Below the pieces are notes generated by a model. That model was not told where the DNA came from. It searched no databases and saw only the letters and a program-made list of their open reading frames with translations. Shown here piece by piece: positions 16,243 to 24,931 of a stretch of 64,000 bases of DNA; the first letter of the stretch is position 1, and every line of letters begins with the position of its first letter. Source of the stretch: Halomonas alkaliantarctica (GTDB lineage Bacteria > Pseudomonadota > Gammaproteobacteria > Pseudomonadales > Halomonadaceae); contig NZ_CP122961.1 in the NCBI RefSeq assembly GCF_029854215.1, forward strand, positions 3,100,001 to 3,164,000, given 5' to 3'. The position numbers and the translations under genes were made by a program.

Positions 16243-17378
16243 GTGAAGCTCCGTTGCGGACGCATTAATATCCAAAGTAACCAGGGCCCGCCGACCACAG
16301 CGGTAACGATACCGACGGGAATCTCGATAGGCGCCAGCAGCGTACGCCCGGCCAGGTCGGCGAGCACCATCACCAGCGCCCCCGCTAGCGTTGCCGCCAA
16401 AATAGGCACGCTGCGCGAACTCGCAAGCGAGCGGGCTATCTCCGGGCCAATCAGCCCCACCATGCCTACCGGCCCGGCAACGGCGACCGCCAAGCCAGTC
16501 AACGCGACGGACAGCAGCAGCACTTCCAACCGGCGTCGCTTGACGTTTACGCCTAGCCCGCTAGCGGTAGCATCCTTGAAACGCAGTAGCGTTAGCGAAC
16601 GGGCTAACGCCATGGCAGTGGCCAGCCCTAACGCCAACCCGAGCGTGAGTAATTGCAGTGCGCCGCTGGGGCGGGCATTGAGCGAACCCACCGTCCATGG
16701 GTAGGCGGCATTGGCGGTATCAATGGCGACGCGCGCCAGCATCAATTGCGTTATCGCGCCAAACACCGCGCCCACGCCAATCCCCGCCACGATAAAGCGA
16801 TACCCCTGGGTGCCGTTGCCCGCAGCGAGCCCGAAGGTGAGTACCGCTGCGGTGGTTGCCCCGGCTAACGCCATGGCAGGCGGCGCGATGGAAACACCAA
16901 GGCCTACGATGGAGGCCACGGCAAACGCTGTCGCGCCGTTATCAATGCCGATAATACCCGGCGTCGCCAAGCGGTTACGGGCCAGGGTTTGCATCAGAAT
17001 GCCCGCTAACGCGAAGGCCGCCCCGGTACTAACGGCAGCGACCAAACGCGGCAAGCGTAGCTCCTGCACGACAAAGCTCGCCATCATATCGGCGTTGCCA
17101 AACAGCGCCTGCAGCACCGCCACTGGGGCAACCTTAACGCTGCCCAGACTTAGGTAAATAACGCTGGCAAACAGTAACGCGCCCAACAGGCCCAGGTTAA
17201 CGGCCACCGCTCGCTGCTCAAACAACAGGCTGTTCGCACTATTCCCGCTTCGCCAGGCGAATCGCCGGTAACCTTGTGGTGGCGGTACGTTGTCATCGCC
17301 GCCCGCACAGGACTGGTCTTCCGAAGAGAAAGACATAGACGAGCTTTTTATAGGCGTGGTTTTCATTAGCGAATTCAT
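16239..17378 (-). CDS. iron-siderophore ABC importer permease (FecCD family, second subunit)
   Basis: About 379 residues. The N-terminal 50 residues are hydrophilic, then about nine hydrophobic helices follow, with family stretches VVQELRLPRLVAAVSTGAAFA and VGLIGPEIARSL. ATG 17378 overlaps the stop of the preceding permease (ATGA); upstream extension would run far into that gene. A second Met lies at 17366. It pairs with the 341-residue permease to form the heterodimeric channel for ferric siderophores. The stop overlaps the start of the ATPase gene, so all are translationally coupled. Confidence 0.92.
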   Translation of the reverse strand: MNSLMKTTPIKSSSMSFSSEDQSCAGGDDNVPPPQGYRRFAWRSGNSANSLLFEQRAVAVNLGLLGALLFASVIYLSLGSVKVAPVAVLQALFGNADMMASFVVQELRLPRLVAAVSTGAAFALAGILMQTLARNRLATPGIIGIDNGATAFAVASIVGLGVSIAPPAMALAGATTAAVLTFGLAAGNGTQGYRFIVAGIGVGAVFGAITQLMLARVAIDTANAAYPWTVGSLNARPSGALQLLTLGLALGLATAMALARSLTLLRFKDATASGLGVNVKRRRLEVLLLSVALTGLAVAVAGPVGMVGLIGPEIARSLASSRSVPILAATLAGALVMVLADLAGRTLLAPIEIPVGIVTAVVGGPWLLWILMRPQRSFT

Positions 17379-18400
17379 AGCATCGGTAGGCGGCGTGCAC
17401 GAACCACCGCTATGAGTACGGGTGCGCCGCACAGCGCAGTGAGTACGCCCAACGGTAGTTCCGAAGGAGCGACCACCACCCGAGAGATGATATCGGCCGC
17501 GAGAACGATCAGCGGCCCGATGGGCAGGCAAAACCATAGCGTGCGACGAATATCAGGCCCGGCAAAGGCCCGTGCAACAAACGGCACCACCAACCCAACA
17601 AAGGCAATGGGCCCGGCGATGGCGGTGGCAGCACCCACCAACAGCGCCACGCAGGCGATGACCAACCAACGAATGAGGTTGGGGTGATGCCCCAAACCAG
17701 AGGCCACTCGTTCGCCTAGCGCCAGGGCGGCTAGCGGCCGAGCAATCAGCGCAACCATCACCGACGCGATCAGCATACTGGGCAGCACGCCAAACAGGTC
17801 GTCCAAGCGTCGGCCTGCCAAGCTGCCAATCACCCAGAAACGAATTTCATCAGCGGCACGCTGGTCGTAAAGCAGAATCAATGAGGTTAATGAAGCGAGC
17901 AGGCCAGAGAACGCAGCCCCGGCAAGCACGAGCCGGATAGGGTCGTTACCCACACCGTGAAAGCGCGCCACGCTTAACACGCACACGCAACCCACCAGCG
18001 CACCTAACTGCGCGACTGAAATGCGTAACGTGGCGGCGCTGGCACCCAGCACTAAGGCCAGCGCCACGGCAAACGCCGCCCCCGCGCTAACCCCTAAAAG
18101 CCCTGGTTCAGCCAGCGGGTTGCGTGCCACCGCTTGCAACAGGGCGCCAGCGACACCTAACGCCATACCCACCACGATACCCATCAAGGTGCGCGGTGCG
18201 CGCAGTTCCCAGACGATGAAGTGCGCTTCACTATCCTGGGCGCCACTCAGTAGCGCCAGAGCCCTACCCGGGCCAACGCTACCTGCGCCGATTAATAAAC
18301 TAACGAGACTCACCGCCACAAGGGCGGTGAGTAGTAGCAGCATTAGCGTTCGGGGAGTAGCACGCCTAACGTTAGGCGTTGCAAAACGTGGAACCGTCAC
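17375..18400 (-). CDS. iron-siderophore ABC importer permease (FecCD family, first subunit)
   Basis: A 341-residue permease of normal FecCD length. It has about nine to ten helices and family motifs FIVWELRAPRTLMGIVVGMALGVAGALLQ (in part) and GPIAFVGLVVPFVAR. The start is GTG 18400, overlapping the stop of the binding-protein gene by GTGA. It forms the inner-membrane pore with the neighbouring permease. Four-base overlaps on both sides show a tightly coupled operon. Confidence 0.93.
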   Translation of the reverse strand: MTVPRFATPNVRRATPRTLMLLLLTALVAVSLVSLLIGAGSVGPGRALALLSGAQDSEAHFIVWELRAPRTLMGIVVGMALGVAGALLQAVARNPLAEPGLLGVSAGAAFAVALALVLGASAATLRISVAQLGALVGCVCVLSVARFHGVGNDPIRLVLAGAAFSGLLASLTSLILLYDQRAADEIRFWVIGSLAGRRLDDLFGVLPSMLIASVMVALIARPLAALALGERVASGLGHHPNLIRWLVIACVALLVGAATAIAGPIAFVGLVVPFVARAFAGPDIRRTLWFCLPIGPLIVLAADIISRVVVAPSELPLGVLTALCGAPVLIAVVRARRLPML

Positions 18401-19368
18401 GGCAACAGCGCTGCTTCTATATCGTCAAGAATCGCCTGGGCGGCCAGCGGGCCATTGGCACTTGTCCATAGCTGACCATCCACCGGCACAACGTGGTCTT
18501 GCTGAACCACGTTTAGGCGCGTAAAGGCGCTGCTCTGCTTGGCTGCCTCCACCGCCGCTTGACCATCGTCGTTGAGCGTTGCCAGGAACAGCCAATCGCC
18601 GTCCACTTGGGAAAGGTTTTCAAGGCTCAGCATATCGCTATGCACGCCTCGCTCGCCGACCAGGCCAGCGTCCTGAACGTCCAGCCCCGCTTGGGCTAAC
18701 AAGCCTGCAGCGAAAAGGTTTTCCGACATCACCATGGGGCCACCGGGCATCCAGCGCACCAAGAAGGCACTACCACCGACACCGGCCTCTTCCACTGCCT
18801 TAGCGACCTCGGCGGCGCGTTGCTCAACCGCCACAATCGCTTCTGCAATGGAGGCTTGGCGATTGAGCGCTTCGCCGTAAAGGCGTGCTTCCGCTTTCCA
18901 ATTATCCGGCGCCAGTGGCTGGGACGGTGGCACCACCGTGGGCGCAATACGTGACAGCAGTTGATACTGCTCATCAGAGAGCTGGGCGGGTGCCAAAATC
19001 AGATCCGGCTGCTGCGCCAGCACGGCCTCGATATTGATCTCGCGCACCACGCCCATAATCGCTGGCGGGTTTTCACCAAGATGCGCTTCAATGTAGCTTG
19101 CCACATTGTCGCCACCACGCGTCGTCACAGCGCCTAGCGGGTTCACGCCTGCCGCTACGGCAGCGTCCAACGCGCCTTCGTAGAGTGTTACAACGCGCTC
19201 TGGGGTTCCCTCAATATCTACGTCGCCAAAGGCGGTTTCCAGCGTGCGAGCTTGCGCAGTGCCTGCCACTAAGGCACTTAGCAACATGCCCAGCATCCCT
19301 AAACGCCCACTTTTAATAAGAATTGCTGACATTGATCTCGTTTTAAACAGCGTCGTTTTAACCCGCAT
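18397..19368 (-). CDS. iron-siderophore ABC substrate-binding protein (FecB/FatB-like)
   Basis: A 323-residue periplasmic protein. After a Sec signal peptide (cleaved near AQA-R at about 40/41) come the two lobes of a helical-backbone metal-receptor fold: PERVVTLYEGALDAAVAAGVNPLGAV, then VLAQQPDLILAPAQLSDEQ, and DWLFLATLNDDG in the second lobe. It delivers ferric siderophore to the FecCD channel encoded downstream. ATG 19368 has GAGAG upstream; a second Met at 19332 also leaves a signal peptide. A Fur-box-like site lies 30-46 bases upstream. Confidence 0.92.
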   Translation of the reverse strand: MRVKTTLFKTRSMSAILIKSGRLGMLGMLLSALVAGTAQARTLETAFGDVDIEGTPERVVTLYEGALDAAVAAGVNPLGAVTTRGGDNVASYIEAHLGENPPAIMGVVREINIEAVLAQQPDLILAPAQLSDEQYQLLSRIAPTVVPPSQPLAPDNWKAEARLYGEALNRQASIAEAIVAVEQRAAEVAKAVEEAGVGGSAFLVRWMPGGPMVMSENLFAAGLLAQAGLDVQDAGLVGERGVHSDMLSLENLSQVDGDWLFLATLNDDGQAAVEAAKQSSAFTRLNVVQQDHVVPVDGQLWTSANGPLAAQAILDDIEAALLP

Positions 19369-19397
19369 AAGTTTCTCTCAATACGATACAGTGCTTT

Positions 19398-19414
19398 TAA
19401 TAATAACGATTCTC
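19398..19414 (-). promoter_or_regulatory. candidate Fur box before the siderophore import operon
   Basis: TAATAATAACGATTCTC matches 13 of 17 aligned Fur-consensus positions by eye. It lies 30 bases upstream of the binding-protein start, where it could repress the whole import operon under iron sufficiency. Confidence 0.5.
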
Positions 19415-19508
19415 AAAAGCGCTTGCACTACTATTCCAGCGAATGGAGTGTTCCATTTTGTGCAACCGTTGCGGTACTTATCGGTGCCTCACTGCCCCGC
19501 TTCCCAGC

Positions 19509-19538
19509 AAAAAAAGCGGCTATCGCTGGATAGCCGCT
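19509..19538 (-). terminator. terminator of the second TonB receptor
   Basis: AGCGGCTATC (19515-19524) and GATAGCCGCT (19529-19538) form a perfect 10-bp stem with a 4-base loop. On the minus strand it is followed by a run of T from 19514 down to 19509. This is a textbook intrinsic terminator 33 bases after the receptor stop. Confidence 0.85.
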
Positions 19539-19570
19539 GCTGTATTGCATTTGTAACGGGAACGTAGTGT

Positions 19571-21529
19571 TTAGAACGCGACGTTGAGGCCTAACCAAAC
19601 CCGGCGACCATCTTCCACGTAGCCGTACTCGTCGTAGTCGATCGTTTCATCGAACAGGTTGTAGATACCCGCGTTCAGTTGAGTCGATTCATTTAGCTGG
19701 TAGCCCACGCCTGCATCTACAAAGGTGTAGGAAGGGGCCACGATGGAGCGTTGAGAAGGGCCGGTAGTCGGTTGGCTCTCTTCACCGCGGTAGGTCACTT
19801 TTGTCCACTGGGTGAGCTTAGCCGAGGCTTGCCAATCCAGCGTGGCCGATACTTGGTGGCGTGGTAGCTGAGTTAGCGGCTCGCCGGCATATTCACCGCT
19901 TTTTTGCTCGCTATCGGTGAAGGTGTAGCTGGCCGTTAACTCCAGAGCATCGTTCAGCGGCGCGGCAATACTGACTTCGGCGCCTTGGGTAATGGCTTTA
20001 TCTACGTTCACTCGGTAAGTCGGATCGCTACCAAACTGATTGGCGCCATCGGTGCAAATATCGTCAGGGCAAGCAATGCGTGTGATTTTATCGTCAAAGT
20101 CGTTATGGAATACCGTGACACTGCCGTTCAAGCCATTGTCGTTGGCATAAAGCAGAGCTAACTCTTTATTGAGCGAGGTTTCTGGCTCAAGGTCGGGATT
20201 ACCGTAAACATTCCCACCACGGCTGATCTGCCCCCAGTCAGGCGTGATTTCACGCAGATTGGGTGAACGATAGCCGGTAGATACCCCACCTTTAAGTGTC
20301 CAGTGCGGTGTCATATTCCACACACTATAAAGCCGCGGACTAATATGACTACCGAAGTTATCATCATTGTCCAAGCGTAGCCCGCCGGTTAGCGCCCATG
20401 CGTTCGTCAGCAGCCATTCATTCTCTGCAAAGAGAGCCCACTGAGTATTGTCTATTTCCGTGCGGGAAGATATCTGGTTGGTAGTGTTGTCTTCTAATGA
20501 CTCTTTTTCATAGTTGGCACCGAGCGTTACCATGTGCGCCCCCAGCGGCATTACGAGGCTAGTTTTGGCAGTGGTATTAGTGATTTCGATATCCCGCGAC
20601 GGGTTTTCGCTAGTTTCTCGCTGAATAAAGCTTTCGCTGGTGCCAATATCAAAGCGTCCACTATGGGTTAATGCAATATGCCGATGGGTATAGTCGTTGA
20701 AGCTATCCTCACAACCTCCACGGCAGCCCTCTGATGGCGCTGAGTTGCCCATCAGCGACTGGCGCTCCTGCTCGGTAATGCCCGCTTCAGCAGTGAAATC
20801 ATGATTATCTGAGGCAGCTAGACTCAGCCTGGCCGTGAGGCTTTGTAGGCTTTTATCTTCGTAGCCGTTAATAATATTGTCTTCATCACGTTGGGAGGTG
20901 CGCCCGTAGAGCTGAAGACCCAACCGGTCCCCTACCAAGGGGCCGCTCAGGTAAAAATTGGCTTGGCGACTGTCACCGGAATCACTGTCTTCTTGAAGTA
21001 CGGTGTCGAGCTGTACATTACCGTGCCACTCCTGGGCAACTTTACGGGTAATCACGTTGATCACGCCACCAATAGCATCGGAGCCGTAGAGCGTCGACAT
21101 TGGGCCGCGCACGACTTCAATACGTTCAATGGCCTGTAGCGGCGGTAGCCAATCCTGCTCAAATCCGGCGCTACCATTGGGCCGGGACTCGCGTGAATTC
21201 TGCGGGCGTCCGTCTACCAAGATTAGTGTGTATTGGGAGGGCATCCCGCGAATGGAGATATCTTGGCCGTTATCCCCTGCGCCACCACCGGTGATAATCA
21301 CACCGGGCACATCGCGTAGTGCATCGGTAACATTTTGATAGTGGCCCCGCTCTAACTCTTCGCGGGAAACCACGCTGATAGAAGCTGGGGCATTGGTAAT
21401 CTGCTGTTCAAATCCTGACGCAGTGACCACCATGTCATCTAAGCGGGGCGCTTCTTGTGCCCACAGAGCGCCACTGGCGAGTGTAGAAATGGCGCTGGCC
21501 AATAGGGAACGGCGCAAATAGGGAGACAT
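19571..21529 (-). CDS. TonB-dependent receptor (catecholate-siderophore/CirA-FepA-like)
   Basis: A 652-residue outer-membrane receptor. The signal peptide ends near residue 24 (ALWA-Q), and a TonB box DDMVVTA lies at 31-37. A plug at about 45-165 contains DISIRGMPSQYTLILVDGRP and RIEVVRGPMSTLYGSDAIGGVINVI. A 22-strand-type barrel ends in Phe (LNVAF). A close cysteine pair (about 269 and 273) lies in a predicted surface loop. These features fit colicin I/enterobactin-type receptors. It is the first gene of a locus followed on the same strand by the siderophore importer, under a Fur-like site. Confidence 0.93.
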   Translation of the reverse strand: MSPYLRRSLLASAISTLASGALWAQEAPRLDDMVVTASGFEQQITNAPASISVVSREELERGHYQNVTDALRDVPGVIITGGGAGDNGQDISIRGMPSQYTLILVDGRPQNSRESRPNGSAGFEQDWLPPLQAIERIEVVRGPMSTLYGSDAIGGVINVITRKVAQEWHGNVQLDTVLQEDSDSGDSRQANFYLSGPLVGDRLGLQLYGRTSQRDEDNIINGYEDKSLQSLTARLSLAASDNHDFTAEAGITEQERQSLMGNSAPSEGCRGGCEDSFNDYTHRHIALTHSGRFDIGTSESFIQRETSENPSRDIEITNTTAKTSLVMPLGAHMVTLGANYEKESLEDNTTNQISSRTEIDNTQWALFAENEWLLTNAWALTGGLRLDNDDNFGSHISPRLYSVWNMTPHWTLKGGVSTGYRSPNLREITPDWGQISRGGNVYGNPDLEPETSLNKELALLYANDNGLNGSVTVFHNDFDDKITRIACPDDICTDGANQFGSDPTYRVNVDKAITQGAEVSIAAPLNDALELTASYTFTDSEQKSGEYAGEPLTQLPRHQVSATLDWQASAKLTQWTKVTYRGEESQPTTGPSQRSIVAPSYTFVDAGVGYQLNESTQLNAGIYNLFDETIDYDEYGYVEDGRRVWLGLNVAF

Positions 21530-21579
21530 AACTTAGTCCTTAAGAGTGTGTGAGCAATTTAGATAGGTGTTCGCTCTAA

Positions 21580-21600
21580 TAAATGCGAATCATAAGCATT
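21580..21600 (-). promoter_or_regulatory. candidate Fur box upstream of the second TonB receptor
   Basis: The bases around AAATGCGAATCATAAGC match about 12 of 17 Fur-consensus positions. The site lies 51-71 bases upstream of the receptor start and about 135 bases before the divergent LysR-family gene, so it could control both. Confidence 0.5.
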
Positions 21601-21732
21601 AATATTTTTACACACTTTTTGCACGCTCGGGTGAGACAGTACGTTCAGTATACCGGAACACAAATGCCTATTATTTTCATTCGCACCAAAGAATGGCACA
21701 ATCAGCGTTCACCTCTTCCCTTGGGTCTGACC

Positions 21733-22647
21733 ATGTATGACTTTGACGAACTCACCGCCTTTGCCGATGTGATGACCACGGGCAGTTTGACTCGCAGCGC
21801 TCAAACGCTTGGTTTAGCCAAATCGACCCTTAGCCGACGCATCAGCCAGCTCGAATCCCGGCTTAACCAGCCGCTGCTGCGCCGCCAGGCCAATCGCTTA
21901 ATTCCCACTGAAGCAGGGCTGCTGTTTCACAACTACTGCACCGAACTTTTAGCGATGGCGGCTCATAGCCAGGAGGCGCTAGCAGAGCTGCGTGAGGAGA
22001 TTAGCGGCGAAATAACCCTTGAGGTTCACGGCGCCCTGGCGCGCAGCTGGCTAGCCAGCGCCATTGATGCGTTTTTAAATCGCCACCCCAAGGTAGAGTT
22101 AACGCTACATACCAGAGAAACGCCGCCGACTAAAATGCACAGTAATAGCGTTCACGTGTGGCTTGGGCCCACTCACGAGTGCGGGCTAAACCAGGAGCGC
22201 TTGGGGCACTTAACCCGTGGGCTTTATGCCAGCCCACGCTATTTAGCGGCGGCTGGCACGCCCCATCACCCCAATGAATTGAACCAGCACGCCTGGATAG
22301 ACCTGCTGGGTTCAGCATCCGACGGGCTGCTGCTCACTCACCCAGAGCATGGCCAGTACACCTTTAATCCGCCCCGCTCTCGGCTGCGGGTAGACCTCAC
22401 TGCCCTGCATATTGACGCCATCGCGCGCAGTCAGGGGATCGGCTTGCTCTCACACTGGGTAACCGCAAAGCGCGAGCAGCATCATCCAGGCGAACTGATT
22501 AACTGTTTACCCGGCTGGGAACCAGCGCCTCTGCCCATTACGCTACTCTACGCCTACGGTCACCAATCACGCCGCACCCACGCACTGTTAGAGTTTTTAC
22601 GTAGCCAAGTGCCCGCACCGTGGCGCACGTCAGTCGCGACGGTGTAG
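21733..22647 (+). CDS. LysR-family transcriptional regulator
   Basis: A 304-residue regulator. The N-terminal winged helix-turn-helix (about 3-62, FADVMTTGSLTRSAQTLGLAKSTLSRRISQLE) is standard for LysR. The effector domain covers about 90-295. I chose ATG 21733 (MYDFDELTAF) because it matches the usual LysR start; the frame stays open 50 codons upstream without family-like sequence. It is divergent from the TonB receptor and may control the iron locus, or the AEC permease that follows 78 bases downstream on the same strand. The co-inducer is unknown. Confidence 0.88.
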   Translation: MYDFDELTAFADVMTTGSLTRSAQTLGLAKSTLSRRISQLESRLNQPLLRRQANRLIPTEAGLLFHNYCTELLAMAAHSQEALAELREEISGEITLEVHGALARSWLASAIDAFLNRHPKVELTLHTRETPPTKMHSNSVHVWLGPTHECGLNQERLGHLTRGLYASPRYLAAAGTPHHPNELNQHAWIDLLGSASDGLLLTHPEHGQYTFNPPRSRLRVDLTALHIDAIARSQGIGLLSHWVTAKREQHHPGELINCLPGWEPAPLPITLLYAYGHQSRRTHALLEFLRSQVPAPWRTSVATV

Positions 22648-22725
22648 GTTAATTCGAGTGTTTGCCTTGCCAGTTAGCCCGCTTATTAACGACAATAGGC
22701 GGCTAACGATTGTCAAGGACAGCCA

Positions 22726-23601
22726 ATGCTTGCCGAACTTTTTGCCGTCATGGCGCCTGTGCTGGCGGGTGCAGGGCTTGGCTACCTATGGGTGCGCCTA
22801 GGCCATCCCTACCCGGTCGACTTTATCACCCGGCTAGTATTTAACATTGGTACGCCCTCACTGGTATTGGCCTCTCTGGCGGGTGCCGATATTGATGCCA
22901 CCACTTTTGGCCAGACGATGCTGGCCGCCGCGCTGGTGATTATCACCATGGGGGCAGCTACCTTTGTGGTAGCAAAAGTGTTGCGCCGCAGCTGGCGAGT
23001 ACTGCTTGCCCCCATGATGTACCCCAACACCGGCAATATGGGCTTACCGGTGGTGCTTTACGCCTTTGGCAGTGCCGGGTTTGCCTACGGTATCACGGTG
23101 ATGGTGACCGTATCGCTGTTTCAGTTCACCTTAGGTGCCGTACTTAATAGCCAGGGCAACCCCCTCAAAACCCTCGCCAAAACACCCACGGTATACGCCA
23201 TTGCGATTTCCATGGCACTGCTGCTGACGGGCACTTCCCTTCCGTCCTGGCTCGCGAATACGGTGGACTTAATGTCGGGGTTCACGGTACCGCTGATGCT
23301 CATTACCCTGGGTGTCTCGCTGGCCAGCATTCATGTAAAGAACCTGCGCTCGGGGCTCGGGTTTAGCTTAGTGCGCGTGCCCCTCGCGGCAGGGGTCGCC
23401 TGGCTGATCGCTGGCTGGGTGGGCCTTCCGCCACTGGCACAAAGCATTCTAGTGTTGCAAATGTGTATGCCGGTGGCGGTCTTCAATTATCTCTTTGCCC
23501 AACGTGCCCAGCGCGAACCCGTCTATGTCGCCAGTTTGGTTTTCTGCTCAACATTGTTAGCACTGTTTTATCTGCCCGTGCTGCTCGCCCTGCTTATGTA
23601 A
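22726..23601 (+). CDS. AEC-family permease (auxin efflux carrier family)
   Basis: A 291-residue membrane protein with about ten hydrophobic helices. It shows AEC-family signatures RLVFNIGTPSLVLASLA near 40 and MMYPNTGNMGLPVVLYAFG near 100. Bacterial members transport organic acids such as malate or malonate, or unknown solutes; auxin is not implied. AAGGA lies 7 bases before the ATG. It sits between the LysR gene and a sugar dehydrogenase and has no obvious operon partner except perhaps the regulator. Confidence 0.88.
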   Translation: MLAELFAVMAPVLAGAGLGYLWVRLGHPYPVDFITRLVFNIGTPSLVLASLAGADIDATTFGQTMLAAALVIITMGAATFVVAKVLRRSWRVLLAPMMYPNTGNMGLPVVLYAFGSAGFAYGITVMVTVSLFQFTLGAVLNSQGNPLKTLAKTPTVYAIAISMALLLTGTSLPSWLANTVDLMSGFTVPLMLITLGVSLASIHVKNLRSGLGFSLVRVPLAAGVAWLIAGWVGLPPLAQSILVLQMCMPVAVFNYLFAQRAQREPVYVASLVFCSTLLALFYLPVLLALLM

Positions 23602-23684
23602 TAGCGGAACCCCCACGTGGCTAAAGGGTCCCTGCTAGACTACTGGCAAGCATAACGAGTGTTTACATTACCAGAGGGCACACT

Positions 23685-24878
23685 ATGCACTATACGAGCA
23701 GGAGTCATCACACTTCCCGTTGGCTGCCCCCTGCGGTTTTGGCGGGGATCAGTGGGCTAGTGCTCGCTAGCACTATTAACACGGCAAATGCGGAAGTCGT
23801 CCAGGAATCGCTGGAAACCGCTCATTTAAACCTCTCCATCGAGCGCATCGCCGATGGTTTTGAGCACCCCTGGGCAGTGGCGTTTTTACCCGATGGTCGC
23901 TATTTAGTGAGCGAACGTAGCGGGCAGTTGAAACTCGTCGACCCCGAAAGCGGTGAATCCAGTACGTTGGAAGGCATGCCAGCAGTCAGTGCTCGGGGCC
24001 AGGGCGGGCTGTTAGACGTGGTGCTGCATCCTGATTTTGAAGGGGGGAACGGCGGAGGCGACAACGACTGGATCTATTTCACCTGGAGCAAGCCCGAAGG
24101 CAATAAAAGCCGTTCAGCGCTATCGCGGGTAAAATGGCAGGATGGCGAGCTAGGTGAGGTTGAGCATTTGTTTGAACAAGGTCGCGCCTCGGGGCCTGGT
24201 CGTCACTACGGCTCACGGTTGGCGTGGCTGCCCGACGGCACCCTCCTAATGAGCATCGGCGACCGTGGCAGTGAACCACTCCGCGCCCAGGCAAGCGATG
24301 ACCATGCGGGCTCTACCCTGCGCCTTACCGCCACGGGCGACGTTCCTGATGACAACCCCTTTGTCGGGGATGACACCACCCTGGATGAAATCTACTCCAT
24401 GGGTAATCGCAATATTCAAGGCATGACCGTGTTGAGTAACGGCGAAGCCTGGGCATCAGAGCACGGCCCCCGAACCGGCGACGAGCTTAACCATATCGAA
24501 GCTGGCAACAATTATGGCTGGCCAGAAGTTAGTCGGGGCAATGACTATGCGACCAATGAGCCGATTGGTGAAAATTCGCTCCCCGGCATGATTGACCCGG
24601 TGTATGTATTTGAAGGCCGTTTCGCCCCTGCTGGCCTTGTCGAAGTGACTAGCGACGCCTTTGGCGAATGGCAAGGAAACCTGCTGGCCGGTGGATTAGG
24701 TAGCGAGAAACTGCTGCGTCTGCGCTTAGAAGAGGGCCGTGTCGCCGAAGAAGAGCTGATTTTACAAGGCGAAGTAGGGCGTATTCGCGATGTTCGCCAA
24801 GGCCCTGATGACGCTATTTACTTGCTCACTGACGACCCTCAGGGCGGCTTGTATCGTCTAGCGCCAACGACCCCGTAG
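23685..24878 (+). CDS. PQQ-dependent soluble aldose dehydrogenase (YliI/Asd family)
   Basis: A 397-residue periplasmic enzyme. A signal peptide (1-36, near ANA-E) precedes a six-bladed propeller with family motifs HPWAVAFLPDGRYLVSER, GQGGLLDVVLHPDF, SRLAWLPDGTLLMSIGDRG, MGNRNIQGM and WASEHGPRTGDELN. The last two regions carry the catalytic His/PQQ contacts in relatives. The family oxidises aldoses at C1 with pyrroloquinoline quinone in the periplasm. Length is normal. No pqq biosynthesis genes are in the window. A two-component system follows on the same strand after 53 bases. Confidence 0.9.
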   Translation: MHYTSRSHHTSRWLPPAVLAGISGLVLASTINTANAEVVQESLETAHLNLSIERIADGFEHPWAVAFLPDGRYLVSERSGQLKLVDPESGESSTLEGMPAVSARGQGGLLDVVLHPDFEGGNGGGDNDWIYFTWSKPEGNKSRSALSRVKWQDGELGEVEHLFEQGRASGPGRHYGSRLAWLPDGTLLMSIGDRGSEPLRAQASDDHAGSTLRLTATGDVPDDNPFVGDDTTLDEIYSMGNRNIQGMTVLSNGEAWASEHGPRTGDELNHIEAGNNYGWPEVSRGNDYATNEPIGENSLPGMIDPVYVFEGRFAPAGLVEVTSDAFGEWQGNLLAGGLGSEKLLRLRLEEGRVAEEELILQGEVGRIRDVRQGPDDAIYLLTDDPQGGLYRLAPTTP

Positions 24879-24931
24879 CACTTAGTTCACTCGCTGATAC
24901 TACAACGTATTAAAACCACCATGGATGCCCC

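Noticed and set aside
15595..18524. Several open frames on the plus strand across the siderophore ABC genes
   Set aside because: All are shadows of GC-rich coding sequence on the minus strand, with biased Ala/Arg/Pro/Ser content and no family features.
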